Assembly (NCBI GenBank): GCA_018694115.1
Contig: JABHNB010000015.1
Location: 54,934 to 118,933 of the forward strand
Reading direction: 5' to 3'
Source: an archaeon
GTDB taxonomy: Archaea; Nanobdellota; Nanobdellia; Pacearchaeales; GW2011-AR1
Length of the DNA: 64,000 bases
Shown: piece by piece, positions 25,573 through 32,776 of the stretch
Numbering within the stretch: position 1 is the first letter of the stretch
Layout: each line of letters opens with the position of its first letter
The notes under the pieces: model-generated
Seen by the model: the letters and a program-made list of their open reading frames with translations, nothing else
Told to the model about the DNA's origin: nothing
Database searches by the model: none
Program-made: the position numbers and the translations under genes

Positions 25573-26273
25573 CTAAGAGTATGTTTTCTTGTTGATCTCT
25601 TTGTAGGCCTTTTTTGTCTAACCATTAGATTAATGTTACTTTTTCCGTTCTTTCGAAATTTTTGATTTAACATATTCATTGTATTTCTGCTATTCTCTAC
25701 CTTGTTTCTTTTTCTTCTGGATCCAACAATGACACATCCTTTTGTGTCTTTGGAATAGTTTCCCGTATGAAAAAGAACGTCTGTCCTTTTGGACACATCC
25801 TTGATTTCAAAATGTCTTTTGAATTTTTTACTGATTCTCGGTTTAACCTGATAAGTTCCTGTTGGAATACTTGAGATGTCTGTTTGATTATTTCTGTAGG
25901 GTAGTTCGAGTGTTTGTGCAAGTATCTTATCTTCTCTGTCGACTATTCCATTTCTATTTACATCATGATATAACGTTCCCATTGTCGATTGTGAAGTATA
26001 TGTATCTCTTTCTAGAATCCAGTGAGCGTCGTATTTCTTTGATTTAGGTCTTTGTAGTTTAGGTCTTTCTTGGATCGCTCTTGCTAGATAAGTGGAGTTA
26101 TCTCTTGGTTTTCTAGGAGTAATTTTTGGCATTTCTTTTGCTTTAGTCTTTGGAGTTTCTGCTTTCTCCCAAGATTCAAATTGGTATTTCCATCCAAATC
26201 CTGCCCCTGCAATGATTCCAGCTCCGACTACTGCGCCTGTAAATCCTTTCATAAAATCCCTTAATTTTGCCAT
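25569..26273 (-). CDS. DUF5675-like protein with N-terminal membrane helix
   Basis: A hydrophobic helix (GAVVGAGIIAGAGFG) close to the start anchors or exports the protein. The rest matches the DUF5675 pattern: STMGTLYHDVNRNG, LELPYRNN, SSIPTGTYQVKPR, and VLFHTGNYSKDTKGCVIVG. The late His and Cys recall L,D-transpeptidase-type catalytic segments, so a role on a secreted polymer is possible but unproven; DPANN archaea are not expected to have peptidoglycan. The domain is frequent in phages and cell-surface loci. A strongly basic tail ends the protein. Confidence 0.7.
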   Translation of the reverse strand: MAKLRDFMKGFTGAVVGAGIIAGAGFGWKYQFESWEKAETPKTKAKEMPKITPRKPRDNSTYLARAIQERPKLQRPKSKKYDAHWILERDTYTSQSTMGTLYHDVNRNGIVDREDKILAQTLELPYRNNQTDISSIPTGTYQVKPRISKKFKRHFEIKDVSKRTDVLFHTGNYSKDTKGCVIVGSRRKRNKVENSRNTMNMLNQKFRKNGKSNINLMVRQKRPTKRSTRKHTLS

Positions 26274-26338
26274 ATAATTATATAGAAATATACTTTATAA
26301 GTCTTCTGGTTTGTTACTATTATTCAGATACAACAAAA

Positions 26339-27091
26339 CTAATATTGCGAGGATTCTGTTGTGGGCGTTGTCATTTCCGGTTCTTTTGGCGCTTCTAAGA
26401 TTTCTATTCCCTTGGGTGTAATTTGCATTCCCTGAGGTTTCCTATCGTGTGCAGTTCTTCTCATCTTTGAGACTCTGATTGCTCTATCTCCCACTCCTGA
26501 GATTCCAGATTCATATAGGACTGTCACGGAGTCTGATAGGAATCTGATGATGTCTGTTTTTGTCCATTCTCCCTGAGTTTGTGGTTGCATTCCCTCAGCT
26601 TCCATACTTTCATCAGCGAGGATTGTGGTTACATTAAGTCTTTTCATTAGGGATGCAAGTTCGAAGATCGTGTTTCTAATCTTTCCTTGTTCGTTTAGGT
26701 TTAGGGCTAAAACAGATATTGGATCAAAACAAATTCTTTTGACTCCTCCCTGTGCGATGAGTTTTGTTAATTCAGTTTTTAGTTCATCGATTGATGTTGC
26801 GGGGGAGAACTTTAGAAATTTGATTTTACCTTCTTCTCCTAGCTTTCCAAAATCCCAACCAAAGGATCTTGCATCATTTACTGTTTCAAGAATGTCTGGT
26901 TCAAATGAACAATAGAGTCCATTCTCTTCGAATTTTTTTACTCCGTTCCACAGAAATTGGAGAAGGAAGGTTGTCTTTCCGGATCCCGGTCCTCCGACTA
27001 GAACATTAGTAGAATTTCTAATAAATCCCCCTTGAGATATTTTATCGAAGCCATCAATACCTGTGGCACACCTCTCCATTGCATCACCCAT
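26339..27091 (-). CDS. KaiC-like RecA-superfamily ATPase
   Basis: A single KaiC domain: ATGIDGFDKISQGGF, Walker A GGPGSGKTTFLLQF, Walker B-like RICFDPISVLAL, and a late RAIRVSKMRRTAHD typical of the family. Single-domain archaeal KaiC proteins are signalling or DNA-linked ATPases of varied use. The start at 27091 (MGDAMERC) rather than 27163 is preferred because TTTATAAAG on the minus strand lies about 20 nt before it, and because it removes an overlap with the upstream ParB-like gene. The C-terminus is a Pro/Thr-rich tail. Confidence 0.85.
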   Translation of the reverse strand: MGDAMERCATGIDGFDKISQGGFIRNSTNVLVGGPGSGKTTFLLQFLWNGVKKFEENGLYCSFEPDILETVNDARSFGWDFGKLGEEGKIKFLKFSPATSIDELKTELTKLIAQGGVKRICFDPISVLALNLNEQGKIRNTIFELASLMKRLNVTTILADESMEAEGMQPQTQGEWTKTDIIRFLSDSVTVLYESGISGVGDRAIRVSKMRRTAHDRKPQGMQITPKGIEILEAPKEPEMTTPTTESSQY

Positions 27092-27125
27092 GATAGTATG
27101 ACTGTGTAAATCTTTATAAATTCTA

Positions 27126-27602
27126 CTATTGGGGGATTGCAAGATTTGGTTTGTTGGTTGCATATCTCATTAGATTTCTTGCAGATCTTAATGGTTCATA
27201 ACGGCCCCTCATTTCTCTAATCGTTTTTGGGACTTTACTCCATTCGTGGTATGCTGGAACATTTTCAAATCTGCCTTCGATATTTTCATTTTGTGAATAA
27301 ACTCTTCCTTGATGGAAATCCTGAGGTAATCTTTCAATCAAATCTTGATTATCTTCTGTGATCCATCCAAATATGTCTACAAATCCTGGACGGAACTCAT
27401 TTAATGTATCTGCAACACAAGTACTGTGGTGACCATCCAATATAAGGTATGTTGAAGGATCTCGTGGGTTAGTTCTAACTGGAACAATCATTTTTTTAGG
27501 GGATCTGAGAAAACTTCTAATAACTCTTTTTATGTTTCTCTGCCTTAATGTTGGTTGAGTTGGTAATGCCAACTTGGTATCTAATCGGATTATCTTTCCC
27601 AT
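27126..27602 (-). CDS. ParB-like domain protein
   Basis: The segment MIVPVRTNPRDPSTYLILDGHHSTCVADTL follows the ParB/sulfiredoxin fold: a strand ending in Val, then the (D/N)GHH-R-like turn and a helix. In ParB this region binds CTP; in other members it acts as a nuclease or kinase. No helix-turn-helix follows, so this is not a chromosome-partitioning ParB. It lies just upstream of the KaiC-like gene, on the same strand but with a promoter between. It is 158 residues and has no export signal. Confidence 0.6.
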   Translation of the reverse strand: MGKIIRLDTKLALPTQPTLRQRNIKRVIRSFLRSPKKMIVPVRTNPRDPSTYLILDGHHSTCVADTLNEFRPGFVDIFGWITEDNQDLIERLPQDFHQGRVYSQNENIEGRFENVPAYHEWSKVPKTIREMRGRYEPLRSARNLMRYATNKPNLAIPQ

Positions 27603-27687
27603 GTAACTACTGAAGAATAATACCTTTTAAAGTTTATGATTTGAGATTAATACTAGAATTTATAAATTCTTTTATTCTGATTTCTTC

Positions 27688-29388
27688 ATGAAGACTTTAA
27701 ACTTGCACTGTGATTACATTAATTTTAAGGCACTGAAGAAAGCGCTTAAATCTGTAGATGAAATTGCTCCAAATCAAACTCTCGAGGGAGATTCTAAAGA
27801 CTGTCTAGTTGTGATGGTGGCGGTGGAGAAGGGAGATTCTAAAGCAACTGTTCAAGGGCTAGTAGAATCTATTCAAAAAATTGCGACTGATGTAAAAGCA
27901 AAAAATATTGTTCTATATCCTTATGCCCATTTATCAAGTAATCTAGGTAAGCCTGAAACTGCGGTGGAAGTATTGAACGAAACTGCTAAGAAACTTAAGG
28001 GTTTCAAGGTTCTTCAAGCACCTTTTGGGTATTACAAACAATTTGAGTTGAAAGTCAAGGGTCACCCGTTATCTGAACTTTCTAGGGAGATTAAAGTTGA
28101 AGGAAATGAGATTGAGGAAGAGGAATTGACTGATGAACAAAGGGCAAAACTTTTGAGGCAAATTTCTAAGTCAAAGTTAGATACTTCTAAGATAAAAGAG
28201 AACGATCATAGGATTATCGGTGGGAAGATGGATCTTTGGAGTTTCAACAGCTCTGCTCCGGGGATGGTTTTTTGGCATTCAAAAGGATTGCATATTAAGA
28301 ATAAACTAATTGAGTATTGGAGAGAGCTTCATCGAAAGAATAGGTACTCAGAGATTTCGACACCCCAAATTTTAGATAAGAAACTTTGGGAGATTTCAGG
28401 ACACTGGTCAAAGTTTAAGGAAAATATGTTTTTATCGAGTTATGAGAATCGAGATTTAGCAATAAAGCCAATGAACTGTCCTGGAGGAATGTTAGTTTAC
28501 AAGACCTCTCCAAAATCGTATAAGGATCTTCCTTTAAGGGTTGGTGAACTTGGATGGGTCCATAGGATTGAGTTATCCGGAGTTTTAGGGGGCTTGATGA
28601 GAGTAATACAATTTGTTCAGGATGATGCACATATTTTCTGTACTGAAAAATCTCTCGAAGAGGAAATTGCAAAAATAATTGATTTAACAAATGATCTTTA
28701 CAAAACTTTCAAGATAGAAATTGATCATGTTGAATTATCAACTCGGCCGAAGAAGAGGATTGGTTCTGAAAAGATTTGGGATCTGGCAGAGAAGGCGTTA
28801 GAGAAAGTTCTTAAGAAAAAGAAGATGAAATATACTGTGAATAAGGGGGACGGAGCTTTCTATGGTCCTAAGATAGATTTTCACATAAAGGATTCATTAG
28901 GGAGAACTTGGCAGACTTCGACGATTCAATTAGATATGGCATTGCCCGAGAGATTCGAACTTGAATATACTTCAGAAGATGGTTCGGCTAAAAGGCCGAT
29001 TATGCTTCATAGGACTATATATGGAAGTCTCGAAAGATTCTTGGGAGTTTATACTGAGCATGTTGATGGGAAATTTCCGCTTTGGATTTCTCCGAATCAG
29101 ATTAAGGTGATGACACTTAATGATGATGTTAAGGATTATGCTAATGAGATTTATCAAAAATTATTCGATGAAGGATTTGAAGTCGAGATTAATGATAAAA
29201 GTGAATCGATGGGTAAGAAGGCAAGGGATGCACAAATTCAGAGGTTTAATTATCTTGTAACTGTTGGAGAAAAAGAAAAAGCTGCGGGTAATATTGCGGT
29301 TAAGGCTAGAGATTCTAAGGAAATTGTTACTATGGATCTAGATGGGTTTATTTCCCAGCTTAAGGAAGAGATTTCAACAAAAGCTTAG
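27688..29388 (+). CDS. thrS: threonyl-tRNA synthetase, archaeal type
   Basis: The N-terminal 140 residues are the archaeal editing domain related to D-aminoacyl-tRNA deacylase (MKTLNLHCDYINFKAL, ATDVKAKNIVLYPYAHLSS). The class II catalytic core follows (MNCPGGMLVYK, MRVIQFVQDDAHIFC, RPIMLHRTIYGSLERF), and then the anticodon-binding domain starting FPLWISPNQIKVMTL. At 566 residues it is somewhat shorter than the roughly 600 typical of archaeal ThrRS. A TATA element (TTTATAAATT, 27659-27668) lies 20 nt upstream. Confidence 0.96.
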   Translation: MKTLNLHCDYINFKALKKALKSVDEIAPNQTLEGDSKDCLVVMVAVEKGDSKATVQGLVESIQKIATDVKAKNIVLYPYAHLSSNLGKPETAVEVLNETAKKLKGFKVLQAPFGYYKQFELKVKGHPLSELSREIKVEGNEIEEEELTDEQRAKLLRQISKSKLDTSKIKENDHRIIGGKMDLWSFNSSAPGMVFWHSKGLHIKNKLIEYWRELHRKNRYSEISTPQILDKKLWEISGHWSKFKENMFLSSYENRDLAIKPMNCPGGMLVYKTSPKSYKDLPLRVGELGWVHRIELSGVLGGLMRVIQFVQDDAHIFCTEKSLEEEIAKIIDLTNDLYKTFKIEIDHVELSTRPKKRIGSEKIWDLAEKALEKVLKKKKMKYTVNKGDGAFYGPKIDFHIKDSLGRTWQTSTIQLDMALPERFELEYTSEDGSAKRPIMLHRTIYGSLERFLGVYTEHVDGKFPLWISPNQIKVMTLNDDVKDYANEIYQKLFDEGFEVEINDKSESMGKKARDAQIQRFNYLVTVGEKEKAAGNIAVKARDSKEIVTMDLDGFISQLKEEISTKA

Positions 29389-29422
29389 AACATTTTATAA
29401 AGTCTTTTAGTTTTAATTTGTC

Positions 29423-29683
29423 ATGAGGTGGGGAAAGATAGTTTTATTGTTTCAGGCAATTGTAACTTTAGTTATTGGCCTGATTTTCTTTGCACAGGTT
29501 ATGACTTTAGATCAGGCTAAGATTGAAGAGTTAAAAGTTGAGATCGCTCAAGGCGATATATTCTTTGAAGAGGGCGCAGAACCTGAGTTTATTGATGTAA
29601 AAGCTAGATTCCAAATGGCAGGTTATGTTTTGTTGATTATTTCCTTGATTGAAATTGTTTTGATTTCTCAATTGATTTCATAG
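29423..29683 (+). CDS. small membrane protein with two spans
   Basis: This 86-residue protein has a first hydrophobic span (IVLLFQAIVTLVIGLIFFAQV), an acidic middle rich in Glu (EELKVEIAQGDIFFEEGAEPE) and a second span (AGYVLLIISLIEIVLISQLI). TTTTATAAAG lies about 27 nt before the start. It sits directly upstream of the secreted-protein array and has the same promoter type. No family is recognised. Confidence 0.6.
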   Translation: MRWGKIVLLFQAIVTLVIGLIFFAQVMTLDQAKIEELKVEIAQGDIFFEEGAEPEFIDVKARFQMAGYVLLIISLIEIVLISQLIS

Positions 29684-29710
29684 CATTGATTAGTTTCTTG
29701 GATATATAAT

Positions 29711-29725
29711 TTTATAAAGTTTAAT
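29711..29725 (+). promoter_or_regulatory. array promoter 1 (TTTATAAAGTTTAAT)
   Basis: TTTATAAAGTTTAAT, 15 nt before the start codon of the first large secreted gene, is repeated at 32748, 37826 and, with small changes, before the genes at 34840, 41634 and 45472. The element sits at the usual TATA distance. It is part of a longer conserved block that runs into the signal peptide. Confidence 0.75.
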
Positions 29726-29739
29726 TATCTGGAGATTGT

Positions 29740-30906
29740 ATGAGAAAGACTGTGATGTTCTTGGTAAGTTTGGTAATTGTTCTGTTTAGTGTTTCAAGTT
29801 TCTTGGGAATGGTTGATGCAAGACGGTTGAGTGAGGCAGGATATGATTGTGATGGAGGTAGTGATTGTGCTTCTGGAGTGTGTGGGGGAGACTACAAATG
29901 TACTGATGTGGATTCTGAATATGGATATGGTGAATGTGGATATGGGAGTTCTAGCGATGGTTACGCCGGTTCAGAAGATGAAGAAAACTGCAAAAAATGC
30001 AATGAAGAAAATTTCATAAACCCTTTAAAAATAGATCTTGTATACGGCGGAGAAACTTACTCCTTAGATTTAATTAGCGGCCTCATCAAGATGCCCATTA
30101 TAGACGTTCCAGTATATGAGATTGTTTATAGTGTTGGTGGTCGTGAAGTGGGTAAAAATATAATAAAGATTGATGAACTAATGGCTAAGGAGAAGTACTG
30201 GGTGATGGATGAAGAGGATGAGGCTTTACTTAATGAATTGAAAAGTAGGGGAGAGAGTGAGTTGTGGATTAATGAAGAGGATAAGGCCTCATTGGATAAA
30301 TGGGAAAACAGGGAAGATATAAGTGCAACAGTCCACGATAAAGAACAAAGAGATAGAACGATTGACGACGTACCACAATTTAAGAAAACAAATAAACTTG
30401 ATGGATATTATTTCGTAAAAAAAAATGGATTTAGAGTTGATATGAGATACCAAACAGATAGCAAAATATATGGAAAAAAAGAAATTTTAACCGATGTCCA
30501 AGTTTGGGTTGAATCTGACGGACTTCATTATGAGAAAGAACTTGATTACAATATAAGGTTTGGAGAGGCTATGTCAACAGGATATGGAGAATTAACTTCA
30601 ATCAAACTCAAATCAGATCCTTGTCCAGCCAAATGTAAGGAAGATAAGGAATGCTGGAAAGACCAGAGTAAAAAAGAAGACTGCAATAAATGCCTAGAAG
30701 GAAGTTGTACAATTCTTGATGAGGGGAGTTACGGATGCCTTGAATGCGGGGGCGGAGAAGATTTTTTTGGGAAATATAAAAAAGATTTCGTAGATTGTTA
30801 TACTGAGGATAAAAACCTGGAAGGCTATTGTTCAGAAAAAATATGCAAAGAAAAAACATGCAACAATGTTTATGGGAGGGGAAATTATTCACTTTGCCCA
30901 AAATAA
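29740..30906 (+). CDS. array gene 1, N-terminal part: Cys-rich secreted protein ending at an in-frame TAA
   Basis: Residues 1-27 form the shared leader (MRKTVMFLVSLVIVLFSVSSFLG then MVDA), close to those at 32777, 34840 and 37855. A Cys/Gly/Tyr-rich stretch follows (ECGYGSSSDGY), then a lysine-rich body with Cys clusters (CKEDKECW, CNKCLEGSC, CLECGGGEDFF). The frame stops at TAA 30904-30906, but the same frame stays open for another 256 codons with continued Cys-rich sequence (next entry). The body uses a noticeably A-rich codon style from about 30000 on, unlike the leader. The secreted location is well supported; function is unknown. Confidence 0.75.
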   Translation: MRKTVMFLVSLVIVLFSVSSFLGMVDARRLSEAGYDCDGGSDCASGVCGGDYKCTDVDSEYGYGECGYGSSSDGYAGSEDEENCKKCNEENFINPLKIDLVYGGETYSLDLISGLIKMPIIDVPVYEIVYSVGGREVGKNIIKIDELMAKEKYWVMDEEDEALLNELKSRGESELWINEEDKASLDKWENREDISATVHDKEQRDRTIDDVPQFKKTNKLDGYYFVKKNGFRVDMRYQTDSKIYGKKEILTDVQVWVESDGLHYEKELDYNIRFGEAMSTGYGELTSIKLKSDPCPAKCKEDKECWKDQSKKEDCNKCLEGSCTILDEGSYGCLECGGGEDFFGKYKKDFVDCYTEDKNLEGYCSEKICKEKTCNNVYGRGNYSLCPK

Positions 30907-30954
30907 ACTAGGGAAAATAACGAATGTTCCCCAAATGGTTTTGATTGTTGTGAT

Positions 30955-31674
30955 TTGAATAAAAAAGCAGATCCCAACTGTTGCAATAAGGAATTATTCA
31001 CCTGCGTATCTGTATCCCAAAAAGGGCAGAATGCAAATCTTTGTAGTGTAAAAAAAGCCCCTGAAGGATATAGATTTTGTTCCAGCGAAGAATATAAAAA
31101 TGAATTGGGTATAAATTTTCTTTGTCCAGAGAATACCCAGTGTGGGATCCAAACAGTTCTATTGGTGTTCCCAATGCCCGCATGTGTAATGGATAAGTGC
31201 GCGACAGGATATACAAAAGCTAAAGAAGCAGATAATAAAAAATTAATTTGTTGCGAGGATGGTGTTGAAACAGGCGTAAATGTTGGTTATGGGATTTTCA
31301 AGTGTACGCCAAAAAAAGAAGATTGTGCAGCACAATCAAAAAGATATTGCAAGGGAAGAGACAAAGCGGCAGAAGTTGGGGCATGTTGCGGAGAGGAAGA
31401 AATTTGTTTTCGGTACCCGAATGGTGTGCCTATTTGTGTAAAGGAAGGTGGTTCCCCCGATAGTCTTGCGATTTTTGCCCAAGAAGAAAGTGCCCTATTA
31501 GCATTTAACCCAGAAAACCCTGGAACCCCTTTTGGAATATTTCAAAATAGATTATTTGCATGGAACATATTCTCAGAAAGAAAAATAGAACCAACTCCAG
31601 AAGTCAATAGTAGAGATCTACTAGAAAATGTTCTAATTTCATTAAATGATTGGATTAAATCAGAAATCGCTTAA
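30955..31674 (+). pseudogene. array gene 1, C-terminal part after the in-frame stop
   Basis: The region from 30907 is open in the same frame as the gene at 29740 and reads TRENNECSPNGFDCCDLNKK before the TTG chosen by the track at 30955. Cys pairs continue (NCCNKELFTC, CCEDGVETG, CCGEEEICF), and the two parts together would make about 644 residues, near the 664 of the next array member. No promoter is seen at 30955. It is read as the second half of one gene interrupted by a single TAA, which could be a nonsense mutation, recoding or a sequence error. Confidence 0.6.
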
Positions 31675-31949
31675 GGACAGTGCATAATTGGGCCTACGTT
31701 TTCAACTATCTGTTTGGCAAGATAGGTTCTTCCTCGTGCCATTCTGTCGTTATCATTCTTTGCAGGAGTATCATACTGACTATCAATCTCGGTCCTATGA
31801 GAATTATAAGTATTTAACATAAGTCGGTCACCCTTAGATAAATTTCTTGAATCAGCACAACCAACAACACCCAGTGCAGTCGCAGCTAAAATCGTCAATC
31901 CTACCAATGCATTTCTTCCTCTTCCAATAGTTTTACCCTTATTTTCCAT
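31671..31949 (-). CDS. small lipoprotein 1 (lipobox VVGC)
   Basis: A basic start (ENKGKTIGRGRN) and hydrophobic helix (ALVGLTILAATALGVVGC) end in a Cys followed by ADS, a lipobox-like site. The remaining 60 residues are polar and end with HCP. Its promoter is shared in form with two neighbours: TATTTAAACC at 31971-31980 (minus strand) and an upstream GTAACCCCTTGAGAGTAAC element. The gene is convergent with array gene 1, overlapping its end by four bases. No function is recognised. Confidence 0.7.
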   Translation of the reverse strand: MENKGKTIGRGRNALVGLTILAATALGVVGCADSRNLSKGDRLMLNTYNSHRTEIDSQYDTPAKNDNDRMARGRTYLAKQIVENVGPIMHCP

Positions 31950-31989
31950 AATTTAACTAACCATAATAACTATTTAAACCTTTCTATCT

Positions 31990-32008
31990 GTAACCCCTTG
32001 AGAGTAAC
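31990..32008 (-). promoter_or_regulatory. upstream element GTAACCCCTTGAGAGTAAC, copy 1
   Basis: This 19-bp sequence is identical to that at 32698-32716 and lies about 10 nt beyond the TATA box of lipoprotein 1. It contains GTAAC repeated directly at a 14-base interval, which suggests a factor that binds two half-sites on the same side of the helix. The extended identity with the other copy includes AACTATTTAAACCTTTC. Confidence 0.6.
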
Positions 32009-32310
32009 TAATCACTAGGATAAATTGTAAAAAACTTCTTCATAACCTCAAGATATTGTTTAGTACAATTAGTGCCCCAATCAACCTTTTTTTGTAGCTC
32101 ATGCTTCCTACTTCTTTTCTTAAATATATCTCCCCCCGCAGTTCCTGCAGCCTGAATTCCCTTGGCTGTATGGGAAAGTGTGGGCATTATATCAAATTTA
32201 TCAGAAAGACTCTTTGTGTTTCCGCAACCTCCGATGATGCTTGTTGCAGCCAAGAGGGTTGTAGCTAAATATGCTTTAATTCTGCCAGGTCTTTTGCCTT
32301 CATATTTCAT
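32008..32310 (-). CDS. small lipoprotein 2 (lipobox GGC)
   Basis: The start MKYEGKRPG at 32310, not 32325, is chosen because a CCTAAATA box lies exactly 21 nt before it, the same spacing as in the other two lipoproteins. A hydrophobic helix (IKAYLATTLLAATSIIGGC) ends at a lipobox-like Cys. The mature part is basic, with one further Cys and a C-terminal VMKKFFTIYPSD. Unlike lipoproteins 1 and 3, it lacks the GTAAC element upstream. Function is unknown. Confidence 0.68.
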   Translation of the reverse strand: MKYEGKRPGRIKAYLATTLLAATSIIGGCGNTKSLSDKFDIMPTLSHTAKGIQAAGTAGGDIFKKRSRKHELQKKVDWGTNCTKQYLEVMKKFFTIYPSD

Positions 32311-32352
32311 ATATAATCTAATCATAAGAACTATTTAGGTTTTTCTAGAAAA

Positions 32353-32658
32353 CTAAAAATGAATCTCTTTGCTGATCTCTTCATCAAACTCTCTTTTTCC
32401 TTCTAAATATATTTTTTGCTTCTCTGTTAGACATCTTTTAGGACTTACATATTTGCTATATCTACTACGATCTGTACTGTTAAACTTAGATAGGTAAGCT
32501 TGTTTTTCTGTTTTTGACATATTGTCTATTCCGGTGTGTACTCTTTGAGCATTATGTCCTTCAAGTCGATTGATCATGCCACTTTGACATCCTGCAATAG
32601 CTAGTGCTGATGCAATTGCTACAACTCCGCCCATTGCAATATTTCCTAATTTTCTCAT
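32353..32658 (-). CDS. small lipoprotein 3 (lipobox AGC)
   Basis: The hydrophobic helix IAMGGVVAIASALAIAGC ends at a lipobox Cys followed by QSG, and the mature part is a helical polar region of about 75 residues (RSRYSKYVSPKRCLTEKQ). The promoter has ATTTAAACCT on the minus strand 21 nt from the start and a GTAACCCCTTGAGAGTAAC element upstream. It is divergent from array gene 2, whose promoter is only about 90 bases away, so control may be shared. Confidence 0.7.
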   Translation of the reverse strand: MRKLGNIAMGGVVAIASALAIAGCQSGMINRLEGHNAQRVHTGIDNMSKTEKQAYLSKFNSTDRSRYSKYVSPKRCLTEKQKIYLEGKREFDEEISKEIHF

Positions 32659-32697
32659 ATTTCAACTAACTTTAAGAACTATTTAAACCTTTCCTTT

Positions 32698-32716
32698 GTA
32701 ACCCCTTGAGAGTAAC
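32698..32716 (-). promoter_or_regulatory. upstream element GTAACCCCTTGAGAGTAAC, copy 2
   Basis: This is an identical copy of the element at 31990-32008, here lying between the divergent promoters of lipoprotein 3 and array gene 2 (TTTATAAAGTTTAAT at 32748). A regulator bound here could touch both genes. Confidence 0.6.
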
Positions 32717-32747
32717 TTCAAAATACAAAAGACTATTCTTCAAACAT

Positions 32748-32762
32748 TTTATAAAGTTTAAT
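32748..32762 (+). promoter_or_regulatory. array promoter 2 (TTTATAAAGTTTAAT)
   Basis: This matches array promoter 1 exactly over TTTATAAAGTTTAAT. The spacer to the start codon is also nearly identical (TATCTGGGGGTTGT against TATCTGGAGATTGT), so duplication of a block that includes promoter and leader is likely. Confidence 0.75.
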
Positions 32763-32776
32763 TATCTGGGGGTTGT

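Noticed and set aside
25569-26273. True L,D-transpeptidase of peptidoglycan
   Set aside because: The pattern matches DUF5675 better than the YkuD fold, and no peptidoglycan synthesis genes are seen.
27126-27602. Chromosome-partitioning ParB
   Set aside because: There is no helix-turn-helix after the ParB-like domain and no ParA next to it.
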